Source: Prochlorococcus sp. AG-676-L21 (lineage in GTDB: Bacteria > Cyanobacteriota > Cyanobacteriia > PCC-6307 > Cyanobiaceae). Taken from it: 45,684 nucleotides of DNA. Positions 27,840-36,541 of this stretch are shown piece after piece. The translations under genes and the position numbers were made by a program. Positions within the stretch are counted from its first letter, which is position 1, and each line of letters begins with the position of its first letter. The notes beneath the pieces are model-generated. The model was given only the letters and a program-made list of their open reading frames with translations. It made no database searches and was not told the origin of the DNA. The stretch is from the NCBI GenBank assembly GCA_003210915.1, contig QCUA01000008.1, forward strand, positions 1 through 45,684, given 5' to 3'.

Positions 27840-29035
27840 TTTTCATGAAACCCTTTTATATCATAAATTATCTTAAGGCATGAATTACTCTCTCCGATTC
27901 TTAGATTGGCATTATCAAGACAAGAAACCAAAAACTTTTTGTCTAGCTTTATCAGATAAATAACTTTAAGGATTAGATTTATTGTCTGATTTATTTGATC
28001 TTTCTTATTTATATAATTGGTAGAACAAAAAACATATCTACCAAGTAATCGTCTTTGAGCTTCTGCAAAAGATTTTGTAAATTGCGGACCGTCGCCTTCA
28101 ATTTGAATAACTGGCTTTGCTAAACCGATTGCCTGCTCTGATGCAGTTCCAGCCATACTTATTACGAAATTACTTTCAAATAATATTTCTTCAAACAAAT
28201 TCCAGTTCAAATTAATCGTAATGAATCCATATGTAAATTCTAGACCATCATTTTTTCCTTTTTTTTCTATATAAATCCATTTTCGCTGATTTAGTATCTG
28301 CCTAATTTCTTCCATAGAAAGAGCTTTTACTATGGCAAACTTGAATGCGATATTCTCAAAATATTGCAACTTAGACATTGTCTCTAAAACTTCTAAAATC
28401 AATTTCAAATTATCTAAAAGTTCAGGAAATCTACTTCCAGGAAATAACCCAATATTAAAAGGGACGATTTTCGATTTATTTTCAAAAAAAGAAAACTTAT
28501 CCATAAATGGATTACCTAAAAAAGATACTTTTTTTCTTAATTGTTGAGTTAAATCATCTGCTGTTAGAAAATCCCTAGCATATATTTTTTTTGCATAGTT
28601 TGAGAGTAAAAAAAACTTACAGGGCCAAGGTAATTTCAATTTTCCCTCATAGTGACTAGAGTAAGCTACTAAATATGTAAAAAAATCTTTTTTTGCAAAC
28701 CATGCAAAAAAAACAGGAACTATATCTCCAATTACTAAATAAAAATCATATTTATTTCTTAATTTATAAGACAAATATAATTTTTTAAAAAAGTAAATTA
28801 TTTGTCCTCCAAATATTTCGAATATTCTTCCACTAAAAGAATTATAACCAATACCACCAGTTCTAAATTTTTTGGTTTTACCAATTATTCTTATATTTAC
28901 TTTTTTATAATTTTCACCATCACCTACAATAGGTAGTGCATCTACAAGATCACCTTTCTTTACAAAATATTTGGCTAATAAACTACCAGATAAATCTTCT
29001 CCATGTCCATTACTTAATAGTAAAATTCTGGACAA
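27836..29035 (-). CDS. Lipid-A-disaccharide-synthase-related protein (TIGR03492)
   Basis: Glycosyltransferase-B-like protein related to LpxB; conserved in cyanobacteria, function undefined. The 399 residues start with LLLSNGHGEDLSGSLLA (family hallmark). Further hallmarks are ALPIVGDGENYKK and a second-domain FPGSRFPE turn near residue 200. SNFVISMAGTASEQAIGLAKPVIQIEGDGPQF near residues 290-320 corresponds to the nucleotide-sugar site. It lies 1 bp after the TPR gene and overlaps the small membrane protein, forming a minus-strand operon with iscA/sufA. True LpxB is a different family, so I would not call it lipid A synthesis. Confidence 0.82.
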   Translation of the reverse strand: MSRILLLSNGHGEDLSGSLLAKYFVKKGDLVDALPIVGDGENYKKVNIRIIGKTKKFRTGGIGYNSFSGRIFEIFGGQIIYFFKKLYLSYKLRNKYDFYLVIGDIVPVFFAWFAKKDFFTYLVAYSSHYEGKLKLPWPCKFFLLSNYAKKIYARDFLTADDLTQQLRKKVSFLGNPFMDKFSFFENKSKIVPFNIGLFPGSRFPELLDNLKLILEVLETMSKLQYFENIAFKFAIVKALSMEEIRQILNQRKWIYIEKKGKNDGLEFTYGFITINLNWNLFEEILFESNFVISMAGTASEQAIGLAKPVIQIEGDGPQFTKSFAEAQRRLLGRYVFCSTNYINKKDQINQTINLILKVIYLIKLDKKFLVSCLDNANLRIGESNSCLKIIYDIKGFHEK

Positions 29036-29036
29036 T

Positions 29037-29465
29037 TTAAAATTCTAACCATTTATTGATTTTGGTTAATTCTGGCCAGTTTGGATATCTATTAAATCCG
29101 TCTTCAACTGACTCTTTTAATTCTGTCTTTACATCAGGCATCATCATTGCCATTTTTTTAATTAATTCAACATGCTCTCTAACACCTTTATTATTTGTAG
29201 CCAAAAGAGCTAAGGACAAATTCATTCTTGCTTGCGGGTCTTGCTGATTTAAGCGAACCGCCTCTCTAGCTGCTGCTAATGCTTCTTCATTATTCTTCAA
29301 TAGAAGCTGCAACCAAGATAAACAAGTCCAAGCAGCAAAGTGGTTGGGTATTTGTTGAATGATTTTTTGAAAATCTTGTGCAATTGGTATTAACTCTTGG
29401 CCATCTTGATATCTAGATAAGGCAGCATTGAAATCGGATTCAATTGGATTAATGTCATCTGTCAT
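29037..29465 (-). CDS. TPR-repeat protein, unknown partner
   Basis: From the ATG at 29465 the protein is 142 residues with about two to three TPR-like helices: QKIIQQIPNHFAAWTCLSWLQLLLKNNEEALAAAREAVRLNQQDPQARMNLSLA-type sequence between residues 30 and 90. It has no signal peptide or membrane segment. A start at 29504 would overlap the IscA gene by 31 bp and adds a doubtful head. It is in the operon between iscA/sufA and TIGR03492. The binding partner is not visible. Confidence 0.82.
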   Translation of the reverse strand: MTDDINPIESDFNAALSRYQDGQELIPIAQDFQKIIQQIPNHFAAWTCLSWLQLLLKNNEEALAAAREAVRLNQQDPQARMNLSLALLATNNKGVREHVELIKKMAMMMPDVKTELKESVEDGFNRYPNWPELTKINKWLEF

Positions 29466-29473
29466 ATTTTTTT

Positions 29474-29866
29474 CTAAACTGCAAAAGAGCTTCCGCAGCC
29501 ACAAGTTTGTGAAGCATTAGGATTAACGAAATTAAAACCTCCACCAATTAAATCTTTACTGAAATCTAGTTGCATGCCGTAAATATACAGAAGACTTTTT
29601 GGGTCGCATATTACTTTGAAGGTTTGTTCGGCACTTAATGAATAATCATATACTTTATCATCTGCATTTATTTCATCTCCACCAATAAAATCCATGGTAT
29701 AACTCATACCACTGCATCCTCCAGATCTTACCCCAACTCTTAGAGCTTTCTTATCAGTCTGATTCTTCAATAAAGAAGATATTTGCTCTATGGCATCATT
29801 GGTTATTAAAATTCCCTTTCCGTCATCTGAAGTCTTTATTTTTTCTTCTATTTTTACATTTTCCAT
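29474..29866 (-). CDS. A-type iron-sulfur carrier (SufA/IscA/ErpA family)
   Basis: Scaffold or carrier that receives and delivers Fe-S clusters. The three ligand Cys are Cys51 (SGGCSGMSY), Cys122 and Cys124 (QTCGCGSSF). The family stretch IGGGFNFVNPNA is present. Length of 130 aa is slightly long because of a charged N-terminal head. It is divergent from zds across 99 bp and is the first gene of a four-gene minus-strand group. I leave the symbol blank because SufA, IscA and ErpA cannot be separated here. Confidence 0.9.
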   Translation of the reverse strand: MENVKIEEKIKTSDDGKGILITNDAIEQISSLLKNQTDKKALRVGVRSGGCSGMSYTMDFIGGDEINADDKVYDYSLSAEQTFKVICDPKSLLYIYGMQLDFSKDLIGGGFNFVNPNASQTCGCGSSFAV

Positions 29867-29948
29867 AAATACATATAAACGTATAACTACACTATAAAAA
29901 ATATAGACACATCATGCATATTTCAAGCGATATACAAAGTTGATTTGT

Positions 29949-29954
29949 TATAAT
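29949..29954 (+). promoter_or_regulatory. Consensus -10 box of zds, implying a very short leader
   Basis: Perfect TATAAT ending 11 bp before the zds GTG start. A transcript starting 6-7 bases after the box would have only about 5 nt of leader. No strong -35 is seen at the usual distance. Confidence 0.45.
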
Positions 29955-29965
29955 TTATAAAAAAA

Positions 29966-31420
29966 GTGAAAATAGCAATAGTAGGTTCTGGGTTAGCGGG
30001 TTTAACAGCGGCAGTTAACCTAGTTGATGAAGGTCATGAAGTAGAGATTTACGAAAGCAGATCATTCTGGGGCGGAAAAGTTGGAAGTTGGGAAGATAAA
30101 GATGGTAACCACATAGAGATGGGATTACATGTATTTTTTTATAACTATGCAAATCTATTTAAACTCATGAAAAAAGTTGGAGCATTAGATAATTTGCTTC
30201 CGAAAGAACATACTCATTTATTTGTAAATAAAGGTGGTGATTTAAAATCTTTGGATTTTAGATTTACCTTGGGAGCTCCTTTTAACGGTCTAAAGGCTTT
30301 TTTCACTACAGAACAATTGACTTGGGTAGATAAGCTAAGAAATGCATTAGCTTTAGGAACCAGTCCGATAGTTAGAGGATTAGTAGATTACGAGGGTGCA
30401 ATGAAGATAATAAGAGACTTAGATAAAATAAGCTTTAAAGAATGGTTTTTAAATCATGGCGGAAGCTTAAGAAGTCTTGAAAGGATGTGGGATCCAATTG
30501 CATACGCATTAGGTTTCATAAATTGTCAAGATATATCGGCAAGATGCATGTTAACTATTTTTATGATGTTTGCATCTAAGACTGAAGCCTCTAAACTTAA
30601 TCTTTTAAAAGGATCCCCTCATAAATGGCTTACAAAACCTATCGTTGATTACATCACAAAAAAAGGATGCAAAATCCACTTAAATCATAAGGTGGACGAA
30701 ATTATTTTTGAAAAAGAAGCTTCCTCCTACTCGGTCACGCAACTTAAAATATCCACTCCTGAAGGCCCAAAGGCTATATTTGCTGATACATTTCTCGCTG
30801 CTTGTGATGTTCCTGGAATTAAAAAAATAGTTCCTAAAGAATGGTATCAATTTAAGGAGTTTGAGGGTTTAAAAAAACTCAGAGCTGTTGCAGTAGCGAC
30901 AATTCAATTAAGATATGATGGATGGGTTACCGAATTAAATAACGATAACAAAAGTCAAAACCCTACAGGTTTAGATAATCTTTTATATTCAGCAGATGCA
31001 TCTTTCAGTTGTTTCGCAGATTTAGCTTTAGCAAGTCCCGTAGATTATAGAAAGGAAGGAATGGGATCTTTACTTCAATGTGTTTTAACTCCTGGAGATC
31101 GTTGGATGGGTAGATCAACAGAGAGAATCACTAAAGAAATTGATTCTGAAGTGCGTGGTCTATTTCCTTCTTCTAAAAATCTAAAATTACTTTGGAGTAA
31201 TGTCGTACAAGTTCCACAATCACTTTATAGAGAATCGCCAGGTATGGACCCATATAGACCTGATCAAAAGACTTCAATATCAAATTTCTTTATGGCAGGT
31301 AGTTATACAAAACAAGACTATATAGATTCAATGGAGGGGGCTACTATGAGCGGTCATCTTGCAGCAGCAGCAATTTTAGATAAGAAAGCTGAATTAGCAA
31401 AGAATCTTGCGGTCAGCTAA
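29966..31420 (+). CDS. zds: Zeta-carotene desaturase (CrtQ type)
   Basis: FAD enzyme that converts 9,9'-di-cis-zeta-carotene to tetra-cis-lycopene. It has the same fold and layout as Pds: [21 protein letters not shown] (about residues 6-26), [10 protein letters not shown] (about 34-43) and the FAD tail [23 protein letters not shown] (about 444-466). The [15 protein letters not shown] stretch (about 46-60) marks it as zeta-carotene rather than phytoene desaturase. The start is GTG; the frame has no upstream start, and the fold begins immediately. Length of 484 aa is normal. An SRPBCC gene follows after 2 bp. Confidence 0.94.
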   Translation: MKIAIVGSGLAGLTAAVNLVDEGHEVEIYESRSFWGGKVGSWEDKDGNHIEMGLHVFFYNYANLFKLMKKVGALDNLLPKEHTHLFVNKGGDLKSLDFRFTLGAPFNGLKAFFTTEQLTWVDKLRNALALGTSPIVRGLVDYEGAMKIIRDLDKISFKEWFLNHGGSLRSLERMWDPIAYALGFINCQDISARCMLTIFMMFASKTEASKLNLLKGSPHKWLTKPIVDYITKKGCKIHLNHKVDEIIFEKEASSYSVTQLKISTPEGPKAIFADTFLAACDVPGIKKIVPKEWYQFKEFEGLKKLRAVAVATIQLRYDGWVTELNNDNKSQNPTGLDNLLYSADASFSCFADLALASPVDYRKEGMGSLLQCVLTPGDRWMGRSTERITKEIDSEVRGLFPSSKNLKLLWSNVVQVPQSLYRESPGMDPYRPDQKTSISNFFMAGSYTKQDYIDSMEGATMSGHLAAAAILDKKAELAKNLAVS

Positions 31421-31422
31421 CT

Positions 31423-31893
31423 ATGGGTACTTGGCTTAAACATGACGTAATTACAATTGTCAATGCGCCATTAGATAACGTTTGGAACACCTGGAGTGAT
31501 TTGGATTCCATGTCTCTGTGGATGAGCTGGATTGAATCGGTAAAAACAATTGATCAAGAGACATCAACTTTACCTGATCTGACTGAATGGACTTTAGCTG
31601 CTAATGGATTCAAATTTAAATGGAAAGCACAAATAACAGAAAGGATTGAGAAAAATAAATTAAAATGGAAATCTATTGGAGGATTACCAACTCAGGGTTC
31701 TGTTATTTTTGAATCAAAAGGAGACCAATTAACATCAGTAAACTTAGCTGTTACCTATGAATTACCTAGAATGATTGCTCGATTTATGGAAGAAAAAATT
31801 TTAGGTAAAATGGTAACTAATGAATTACAAGCAAATATTGATAGATTTCGAGATTTAGTAGAAAAAAATTACAAAAATGAATTAACTAATTAA
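31423..31893 (+). CDS. SRPBCC (START-like) ligand-binding protein coupled to zds
   Basis: Small protein of the polyketide-cyclase/START superfamily, which forms a hydrophobic pocket. The 156 residues show the family start (ITIVNAPLDNVWNTWSDLDSMSLWMSWIESVK, about residues 9-40), then alternating strands and a long C-terminal helix (NELQANIDRFRDLVEKNYKN). It follows zds by 2 bp and must be cotranslated with it. The context suggests carotenoid or quinone binding; this is inference. Its stop overlaps hemD by 8 bp at the 3' end. Confidence 0.85.
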   Translation: MGTWLKHDVITIVNAPLDNVWNTWSDLDSMSLWMSWIESVKTIDQETSTLPDLTEWTLAANGFKFKWKAQITERIEKNKLKWKSIGGLPTQGSVIFESKGDQLTSVNLAVTYELPRMIARFMEEKILGKMVTNELQANIDRFRDLVEKNYKNELTN

Positions 31894-32677
31894 AAATATC
31901 AATTGCAGCATCTAATAATCCTTCAAAAGTGTACTTAACCGCCTCTCTATCAACTCTGCCAAAAGTTTTTTCACATATTTTTGAAGTTTGAGGTCCAATA
32001 GTTAATAATTTTGCATTTTCTAGATAGGTTAACCATTCTTCCCCAAATTCTTTTTCAAGCAAGAAAGAAGAATTTGATACTGTTTTACCACTTGAAAAAA
32101 CCATTGCATCAATTTTTCTGTTAGAGATAGCATTTATTGTTTCTATAGGAATTGAATCCGGACATCTTGTTTCATAGGCTGGAACCTCTACAACACGCGA
32201 ACCAGAATTCCTGAATTCATCAGCTATGAAATTCCTTCCTCCTGTTTGAACTCTTGGCAAAAAAACTCTGAGTCCATATCCTGATAACGGAAAATTTTCA
32301 ATTAAACTTTCTGCTACAAATTCTGGGGGGACGAAATCAGCCTCAATACCTAAATCGCTTAGAGTTAAAGAAGTTTTCTCCCCTACTACAGCAATTTTTA
32401 TTTTCTTCGAACATTCTTTTAATGAAGTATTTAAATTTCTTAATCTCTCATCTACAAATTGTATTCCATTACTACTGGTAAAAATAATCCAGTGAAAATC
32501 GTTAATTTCACTTAAGGCATCATCAAGAGGATTTAAATCATCGGGATATCCAACATCAATTGCTGGAAAATCAAATATTTGAGCTCCTTTATTAGTGAAT
32601 AACTTTTTTATATCAGATATCTTATCTTTTGATCGAGTAATAATTATATTTTTTTGATTCAAAGAGAGCTCAGACAT
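31886..32677 (-). CDS. hemD: Uroporphyrinogen-III synthase
   Basis: Closes the tetrapyrrole ring for heme and chlorophyll synthesis. The 263 residues show IIITRSKDK at the start (about 10-18), WIIFTSSNGIQFV near residue 62-74, AVVGEKTSLTL, VFSSGKTVSNS near 190 and LTIGPQTSKIC near 221. The family is poorly conserved, but this order is diagnostic. I use the ATG at 32677; an ATG at 32695 is also open. Either start overlaps the end of rbfA, so the two are coupled. The 3' end overlaps the SRPBCC gene. Confidence 0.88.
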   Translation of the reverse strand: MSELSLNQKNIIITRSKDKISDIKKLFTNKGAQIFDFPAIDVGYPDDLNPLDDALSEINDFHWIIFTSSNGIQFVDERLRNLNTSLKECSKKIKIAVVGEKTSLTLSDLGIEADFVPPEFVAESLIENFPLSGYGLRVFLPRVQTGGRNFIADEFRNSGSRVVEVPAYETRCPDSIPIETINAISNRKIDAMVFSSGKTVSNSSFLLEKEFGEEWLTYLENAKLLTIGPQTSKICEKTFGRVDREAVKYTFEGLLDAAIDIFN

Positions 32678-33068
32678 TTTTATTATTTCCCTCAACTTTT
32701 GAATCTTGATTATGTTTTTTATTTTTTAATTCCGCAAGGAGCTTTAGTACTGATAGTCCTTTTTCTAATACTGTATCGTCTTTAAAAGTAATTTCTGGTA
32801 CTCTTCTCATCTCTATTCTTTGACCCAAAGTATGCCTGATATAGCTCTTAGCAAGATTTAATTCTTCAACAATTTCTTTTCTTATTGCTTCTTCAGCAGT
32901 TGAAGTTATATAAATCTTGCAAAATTGCAAATCTTCTGATAAATCTATTTTTGAAATATTAATGAAATTACTCCTTAATAGATCATTTTCCAAATCATTC
33001 TGCAAAATAAGTGTTATCTCTTTTTTCAACAAAGAAGAAACTTTTGCAATCCGATAATTATTAGGCAT
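32670..33068 (-). CDS. rbfA: 30S ribosome-binding factor A
   Basis: Late 30S assembly factor that binds near helix 1 of 16S rRNA. The 132 residues include the family patterns RIAKVSSLLKKEITLIL, LQFCKIYIT, SYIRHTLGQRIEMRRVPEITFKDD. The C-terminal tail is Lys-rich. The gene sits 5 bp after the DUF751 gene and overlaps hemD, forming a three-gene minus-strand unit. Confidence 0.93.
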   Translation of the reverse strand: MPNNYRIAKVSSLLKKEITLILQNDLENDLLRSNFINISKIDLSEDLQFCKIYITSTAEEAIRKEIVEELNLAKSYIRHTLGQRIEMRRVPEITFKDDTVLEKGLSVLKLLAELKNKKHNQDSKVEGNNKNV

Positions 33069-33073
33069 TATTG

Positions 33074-33277
33074 TTATAAGTTGATTGGATTAGTCATTGC
33101 TTTTAGTACGAAATAAAATGTTATGAAGGCACTTATTACTGAAGAAATTAAACCGACCAATGTTAATGGATTTGATCTATTTTTAAATAAAGGTTCTAGT
33201 AATGCAACTAATCCTCCAGCAATAATAGAAATTAAATACTTAGGATATCTTGCAACATTAGAGAAAAATTGGCCCAT
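33074..33277 (-). CDS. DUF751 (Ycf33-like) small membrane protein
   Basis: Two-helix protein of unknown function found in cyanobacteria and plastids. The 67-residue form starts MGQFFSNVARYPKYL, which resembles the family opening; the ORF also allows ATG at 33286. Hydrophobic segments span about residues 14-28 and 38-60. First gene of the DUF751-rbfA-hemD unit. Confidence 0.78.
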   Translation of the reverse strand: MGQFFSNVARYPKYLISIIAGGLVALLEPLFKNRSNPLTLVGLISSVISAFITFYFVLKAMTNPINL

Positions 33278-33331
33278 TAGCTCCACAATTTGATTACTTT
33301 TTTAGCTAAGTTTTAACAAACATTAAACAGC

Positions 33332-34057
33332 ATGATTACATTATATCAATTTAGACATAGCGCTTTTTGCTTAAAGACAAGAATGGCTCTTCACGCTAAG
33401 AAATTGCAATATAGAGTTGAAGAAGTTACACCAGGCTTAGGTCAATTTGAAATCTTTAAGATATCAGGTCAAAAACAAGTTCCAATAATTGTTGATGATA
33501 ATGATCAAATTATTAGTGACTCTACAATTATTTGCGAATATATAAATAAAAAAAATGATAATAATCCACTTTTTCCAGAAGATCCTTTATTGTTTGCACA
33601 ATGCAAATTAATAGAAGATTGGGCTGACACTACTATGGCTTCAACTTGTAGAAAAGCTCTGATTAAATCAGCAATAGAGAATCCACAACTACGCACTGCT
33701 TTACTTCCAGACGAAATACCATCTTCAGTAAAAGGTTTAGTTGATAAATTACCTTTTAAAAATCTTAGTAAAATTTCTAATGTAGTTTTTTCTACTAAAG
33801 ACAATTTAGAACTGCAAAAAATATTAGAGGCTTTATCTAAAGCTCTAATTAATAAAAAATATTTAATAGGTGATAATTTATCAATAGCTGATATTTCAAT
33901 TGCTGCACAATTATCTCTTCTTAAATTTCCAAAATCATCGGGACCAATTCTTTCAGGGGAAGGTTGTCAAGAATACATAAATAATCCTTATTTAGAAAAT
34001 ATATTTATTTGGAGAAACAACATAGAAGAATATCTTTTTAGTGCTAGCTCTCAATAA
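33332..34057 (+). CDS. Glutathione S-transferase family protein
   Basis: Thioredoxin-fold N-terminal domain (about residues 1-75) with ISGQKQVPIIVDD (cis-Pro) and ISDSTIICEYI, the glutathione-binding Ser region. The all-helical C-terminal domain includes IGDNLSIADISIAAQL. The possible catalytic position is Ser7 or Cys10 (HSAFCLKTR). Length of 241 aa is normal. The substrate is unknown; detoxification of peroxides is only a family expectation. The 3' end overlaps the convergent lumenal protein gene by 14 bp. Confidence 0.86.
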   Translation: MITLYQFRHSAFCLKTRMALHAKKLQYRVEEVTPGLGQFEIFKISGQKQVPIIVDDNDQIISDSTIICEYINKKNDNNPLFPEDPLLFAQCKLIEDWADTTMASTCRKALIKSAIENPQLRTALLPDEIPSSVKGLVDKLPFKNLSKISNVVFSTKDNLELQKILEALSKALINKKYLIGDNLSIADISIAAQLSLLKFPKSSGPILSGEGCQEYINNPYLENIFIWRNNIEEYLFSASSQ

Positions 34058-34754
34058 ATTCAAACGATAATTTAAATTTACTAGTTTTAATTGCATGCAC
34101 TGAGGGATCTCCAACTTTTGAACCGTATGTAGCAATATATTGAAAACCGCAGATATTAGGTTTTAAAGTGTTCTCTGAATTGGAATTATGACGATTACAT
34201 TTTTGAAATTTACTAATTGTCTCGACCTGATTAACCCTAGATGCTCCTGGTTTATGAAGAGTTTGAATAACTAATTCGTCAGCAAAAAACATATCATCAT
34301 CTTGAATTTGATTTCTTCCTGTGATCCTTGAATCAATATATAGATCATCTTTTAAATAAGTAATTTGTTTGTTACTTGATTTAGGATCATTAAGAACTTT
34401 AATCAAAGTATCACCAAATATCGCTTTACCAATTGACTCAGCATTTTTCGATCGATTACCAATAACTTCATTTAAATTATTTTTGAAAAAATTTACTTTG
34501 TAAATCACTGGTGATTGAGACTCATCTTCTAAATCTTGAGAAGTAACAAGCCAATTACCCTCAAACCAATTAGGATAAATTAAATCTCTTGAAGTATTTG
34601 AAAATTTAAAATTTGGTAAGTATAGTTCTGGCCATAAATTTTCTCTTTCATCTAAAAATTCTCTTACATTATGATCATTGAAAGCAAATGCATTATCTAA
34701 AGAAATTACTTGAATAATTAGAAAAATAATTAATCCTAAAAAATTTTTAATCAT
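34044..34754 (-). CDS. Secreted/lumenal protein of unknown function
   Basis: The 236 residues begin with a clear signal peptide (MIKNFLGLIIFLIIQVISLDNAFAF, cleavage likely after AFA). The mature part has PNWFEGNWLVTSQDLED (about residues 61-77) and Cys at KFQKCNRH and NICGFQ. This recalls a cyanobacterial/plastid lumenal family that I believe is listed as DUF6816, unverified. It shares the start-codon tetranucleotide CATG with the divergent 85-aa gene. Probably a thylakoid-lumen or periplasmic protein. Confidence 0.72.
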   Translation of the reverse strand: MIKNFLGLIIFLIIQVISLDNAFAFNDHNVREFLDERENLWPELYLPNFKFSNTSRDLIYPNWFEGNWLVTSQDLEDESQSPVIYKVNFFKNNLNEVIGNRSKNAESIGKAIFGDTLIKVLNDPKSSNKQITYLKDDLYIDSRITGRNQIQDDDMFFADELVIQTLHKPGASRVNQVETISKFQKCNRHNSNSENTLKPNICGFQYIATYGSKVGDPSVHAIKTSKFKLSFEFIES

Positions 34755-35010
34755 GTCTAATCCATTAATAAGATCTGAAGACCATTTTGTATTATTAGAG
34801 CCAGATTCAAAAGAAAAAATAGTAACTAAAAAAGAAGCAATATTATGGTTAAGAAATTGGCTTCATAAGGTTGATTCATCAACTATATATCAAAAAAAAG
34901 ATTATTCCAATGAGGAATTTCTCGAAGAATTGTTAGAAAGTACTTATGAATTAGAAATAAAATTTGGATTCGTTATTAAATGGTTTGCTGTGAGAGTGGA
35001 ACCTGATTAA
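34753..35010 (+). CDS. Small conserved-type hypothetical protein (85 aa)
   Basis: Not recognised. A soluble 85-residue protein with a helical middle (KKEAILWLRNWL) and an acidic patch (YSNEEFLEELLESTYELE), ending FVIKWFAVRVEPD. Its ATG (34753-34755) overlaps the ATG of the divergent lumenal gene by 2 bases inside CATG (34752-34755). Its stop overlaps aroK by 4 bp. Because it is enclosed by two real genes without gaps it is likely genuine. Confidence 0.72.
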   Translation: MSNPLIRSEDHFVLLEPDSKEKIVTKKEAILWLRNWLHKVDSSTIYQKKDYSNEEFLEELLESTYELEIKFGFVIKWFAVRVEPD

Positions 35011-35564
35011 TTTATAATTTTTTTGTAAATTCCATAAACTATTTGTTTTGCAACTTCTTCAACATCTTCGTTATTAACCTCAACTCTTAAGTCAGCCTGA
35101 GAATATAAATTTTTTCTAGATTGAAAAATTTGGTTATATAAATCACTTAAATCTTTCCCCTGTAATAGAGGTCTATTTGCAATATCTTTTTTCAACCTCT
35201 CAAGAGCAATCTCTTGCTTTGTATCAATCCAAATAATAATTCCTTGCCTTAAAAAACCCCAGTTTTCTGGTTTAGAAATAATTCCTCCACCAGTAGAAAC
35301 GATTAAAGAAGGGATTTTAATTGTTTCTTTTAAGCAATTTGTTTCTAGTTCACGGAATGCTTTTTCTCCATCTTCCTGGAACATTTCATTAATTGTTTTC
35401 TTTGCTATATTCTCTATTAAATTATCCAGATCAATATACTTATACCTCAATAACTCGGCTAATACTGGACCAGTTTTAGATTTACCACTAGCCATCATAC
35501 CTATCAAATATATACTTCTTCCTTTAATTATTTTGTTTGTTTTCTCAATAATAGATTTTTCCAT
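35007..35564 (-). CDS. aroK: Shikimate kinase
   Basis: Phosphorylates shikimate in aromatic amino-acid and chorismate synthesis. The P-loop is GMMASGKSKTG (residues 22-32). The shikimate-binding Asp lies in YIDLDNLIE, STGGGII is the Walker B-like loop (about residues 90-96), and the lid Arg is in RPLLQGKDL. Length of 185 aa is normal. It is divergent from the tandem-PTPS gene across 50 bp that must hold both promoters. Confidence 0.93.
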   Translation of the reverse strand: MEKSIIEKTNKIIKGRSIYLIGMMASGKSKTGPVLAELLRYKYIDLDNLIENIAKKTINEMFQEDGEKAFRELETNCLKETIKIPSLIVSTGGGIISKPENWGFLRQGIIIWIDTKQEIALERLKKDIANRPLLQGKDLSDLYNQIFQSRKNLYSQADLRVEVNNEDVEEVAKQIVYGIYKKIIN

Positions 35565-35614
35565 ACAGACAAAAGAGTATATAAAACCTTAAGATAGTAT
35601 TATTACAGACATTT

Positions 35615-36541
35615 ATGACTTTTACACATACCAAACCATTACATGGCCAGGGACGTGAATGCGTCATAACTCGACGTGCCTGTTTTAGTTCGAGTCATCG
35701 TTATTGGCTTCCTGAAAAAAGCTCAGAAGATAATTTCTCTCTTTTTGGGAAATGTAGTATAGCTCCAGGACATGGCCATAATTACGAACTTATCGTATCA
35801 ATGGGGGGCAAACTTGACTCGGATGGAATGGTCCTTAATCTTTCTGATGTAAAACATTCTATTAAGAGTAAGGTCACTGCACAATTAGATTTTCGTTTTT
35901 TAAATGACGTATGGCCTGAATTTAATATTCATAGTCAAGAAGGCATTCTTCCAACGACTGAGGCTCTAGTTAAAGTTATCTGGAATCGTTTAAAAGATGA
36001 ACTACCTCTTACAAGTTTAAGACTTTATGAAAGCCCAACTTTATGGGCAGATTACTATGGAAAAAACATGGAAGCTTTATTAACAATTCAAAGTCATTTT
36101 AATGCTGCTCACCGATTAGCAAAAGATGAGATTTCTCTTGATGAAAACAAGAAGATTTATGGGAAATGTGCCAGAGTAAATGGACATGGACATAATTATT
36201 TTCTCGAAGTAACTGTCCGAGGAAAAATTGATCCAAGAACTGGGATGATATGTGATTTACCTTCATTACAAGCAATTATTGATGATCTTATAGTTGAACC
36301 GTTTGATCATACTTTCTTAAACAAAGATATCGAATATTTTAAAACTTGCGTCCCAACATGTGAAAATATTGCACTACACATTGCTGATATTCTCTCATCT
36401 CCGATTAAAAAAATTGGAGCAAATCTGCACAAGATAAAACTTCAAGAGAGCCCAAATAATGCTGCGGAAATTTATGTTGAACAAAGCGTACCAAATTCTT
36501 TGCAAAGAAATCTTACTAACTCTTTAGTTGCTCAAGCTTGA
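35615..36541 (+). CDS. Tandem 6-pyruvoyltetrahydropterin synthase-like protein (two PTPS domains)
   Basis: Zn-dependent T-fold enzyme type that converts dihydroneopterin triphosphate. The usual subunit is about 120-150 aa; this 308-aa protein has two copies. Domain 1 (about 15-150) has zinc His28, His53 and His55, Cys47 and Glu115, but the Asp-His pair reads Asp92-Phe93, so the catalytic His is lost. Domain 2 (about 151-295) keeps everything: His166, His191, His193, Cys185, Asp231-His232 and Glu250. The C-x5-HGHNY spacing of domain 2 is like eukaryotic PTPS rather than the C-x3-HGH of QueD. It is translationally coupled to a RibD-like reductase gene (TTG start overlapping the stop). Cyanopterin synthesis is plausible; queuosine precursor synthesis is the alternative. 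Confidence 0.85.
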   Translation: MTFTHTKPLHGQGRECVITRRACFSSSHRYWLPEKSSEDNFSLFGKCSIAPGHGHNYELIVSMGGKLDSDGMVLNLSDVKHSIKSKVTAQLDFRFLNDVWPEFNIHSQEGILPTTEALVKVIWNRLKDELPLTSLRLYESPTLWADYYGKNMEALLTIQSHFNAAHRLAKDEISLDENKKIYGKCARVNGHGHNYFLEVTVRGKIDPRTGMICDLPSLQAIIDDLIVEPFDHTFLNKDIEYFKTCVPTCENIALHIADILSSPIKKIGANLHKIKLQESPNNAAEIYVEQSVPNSLQRNLTNSLVAQA

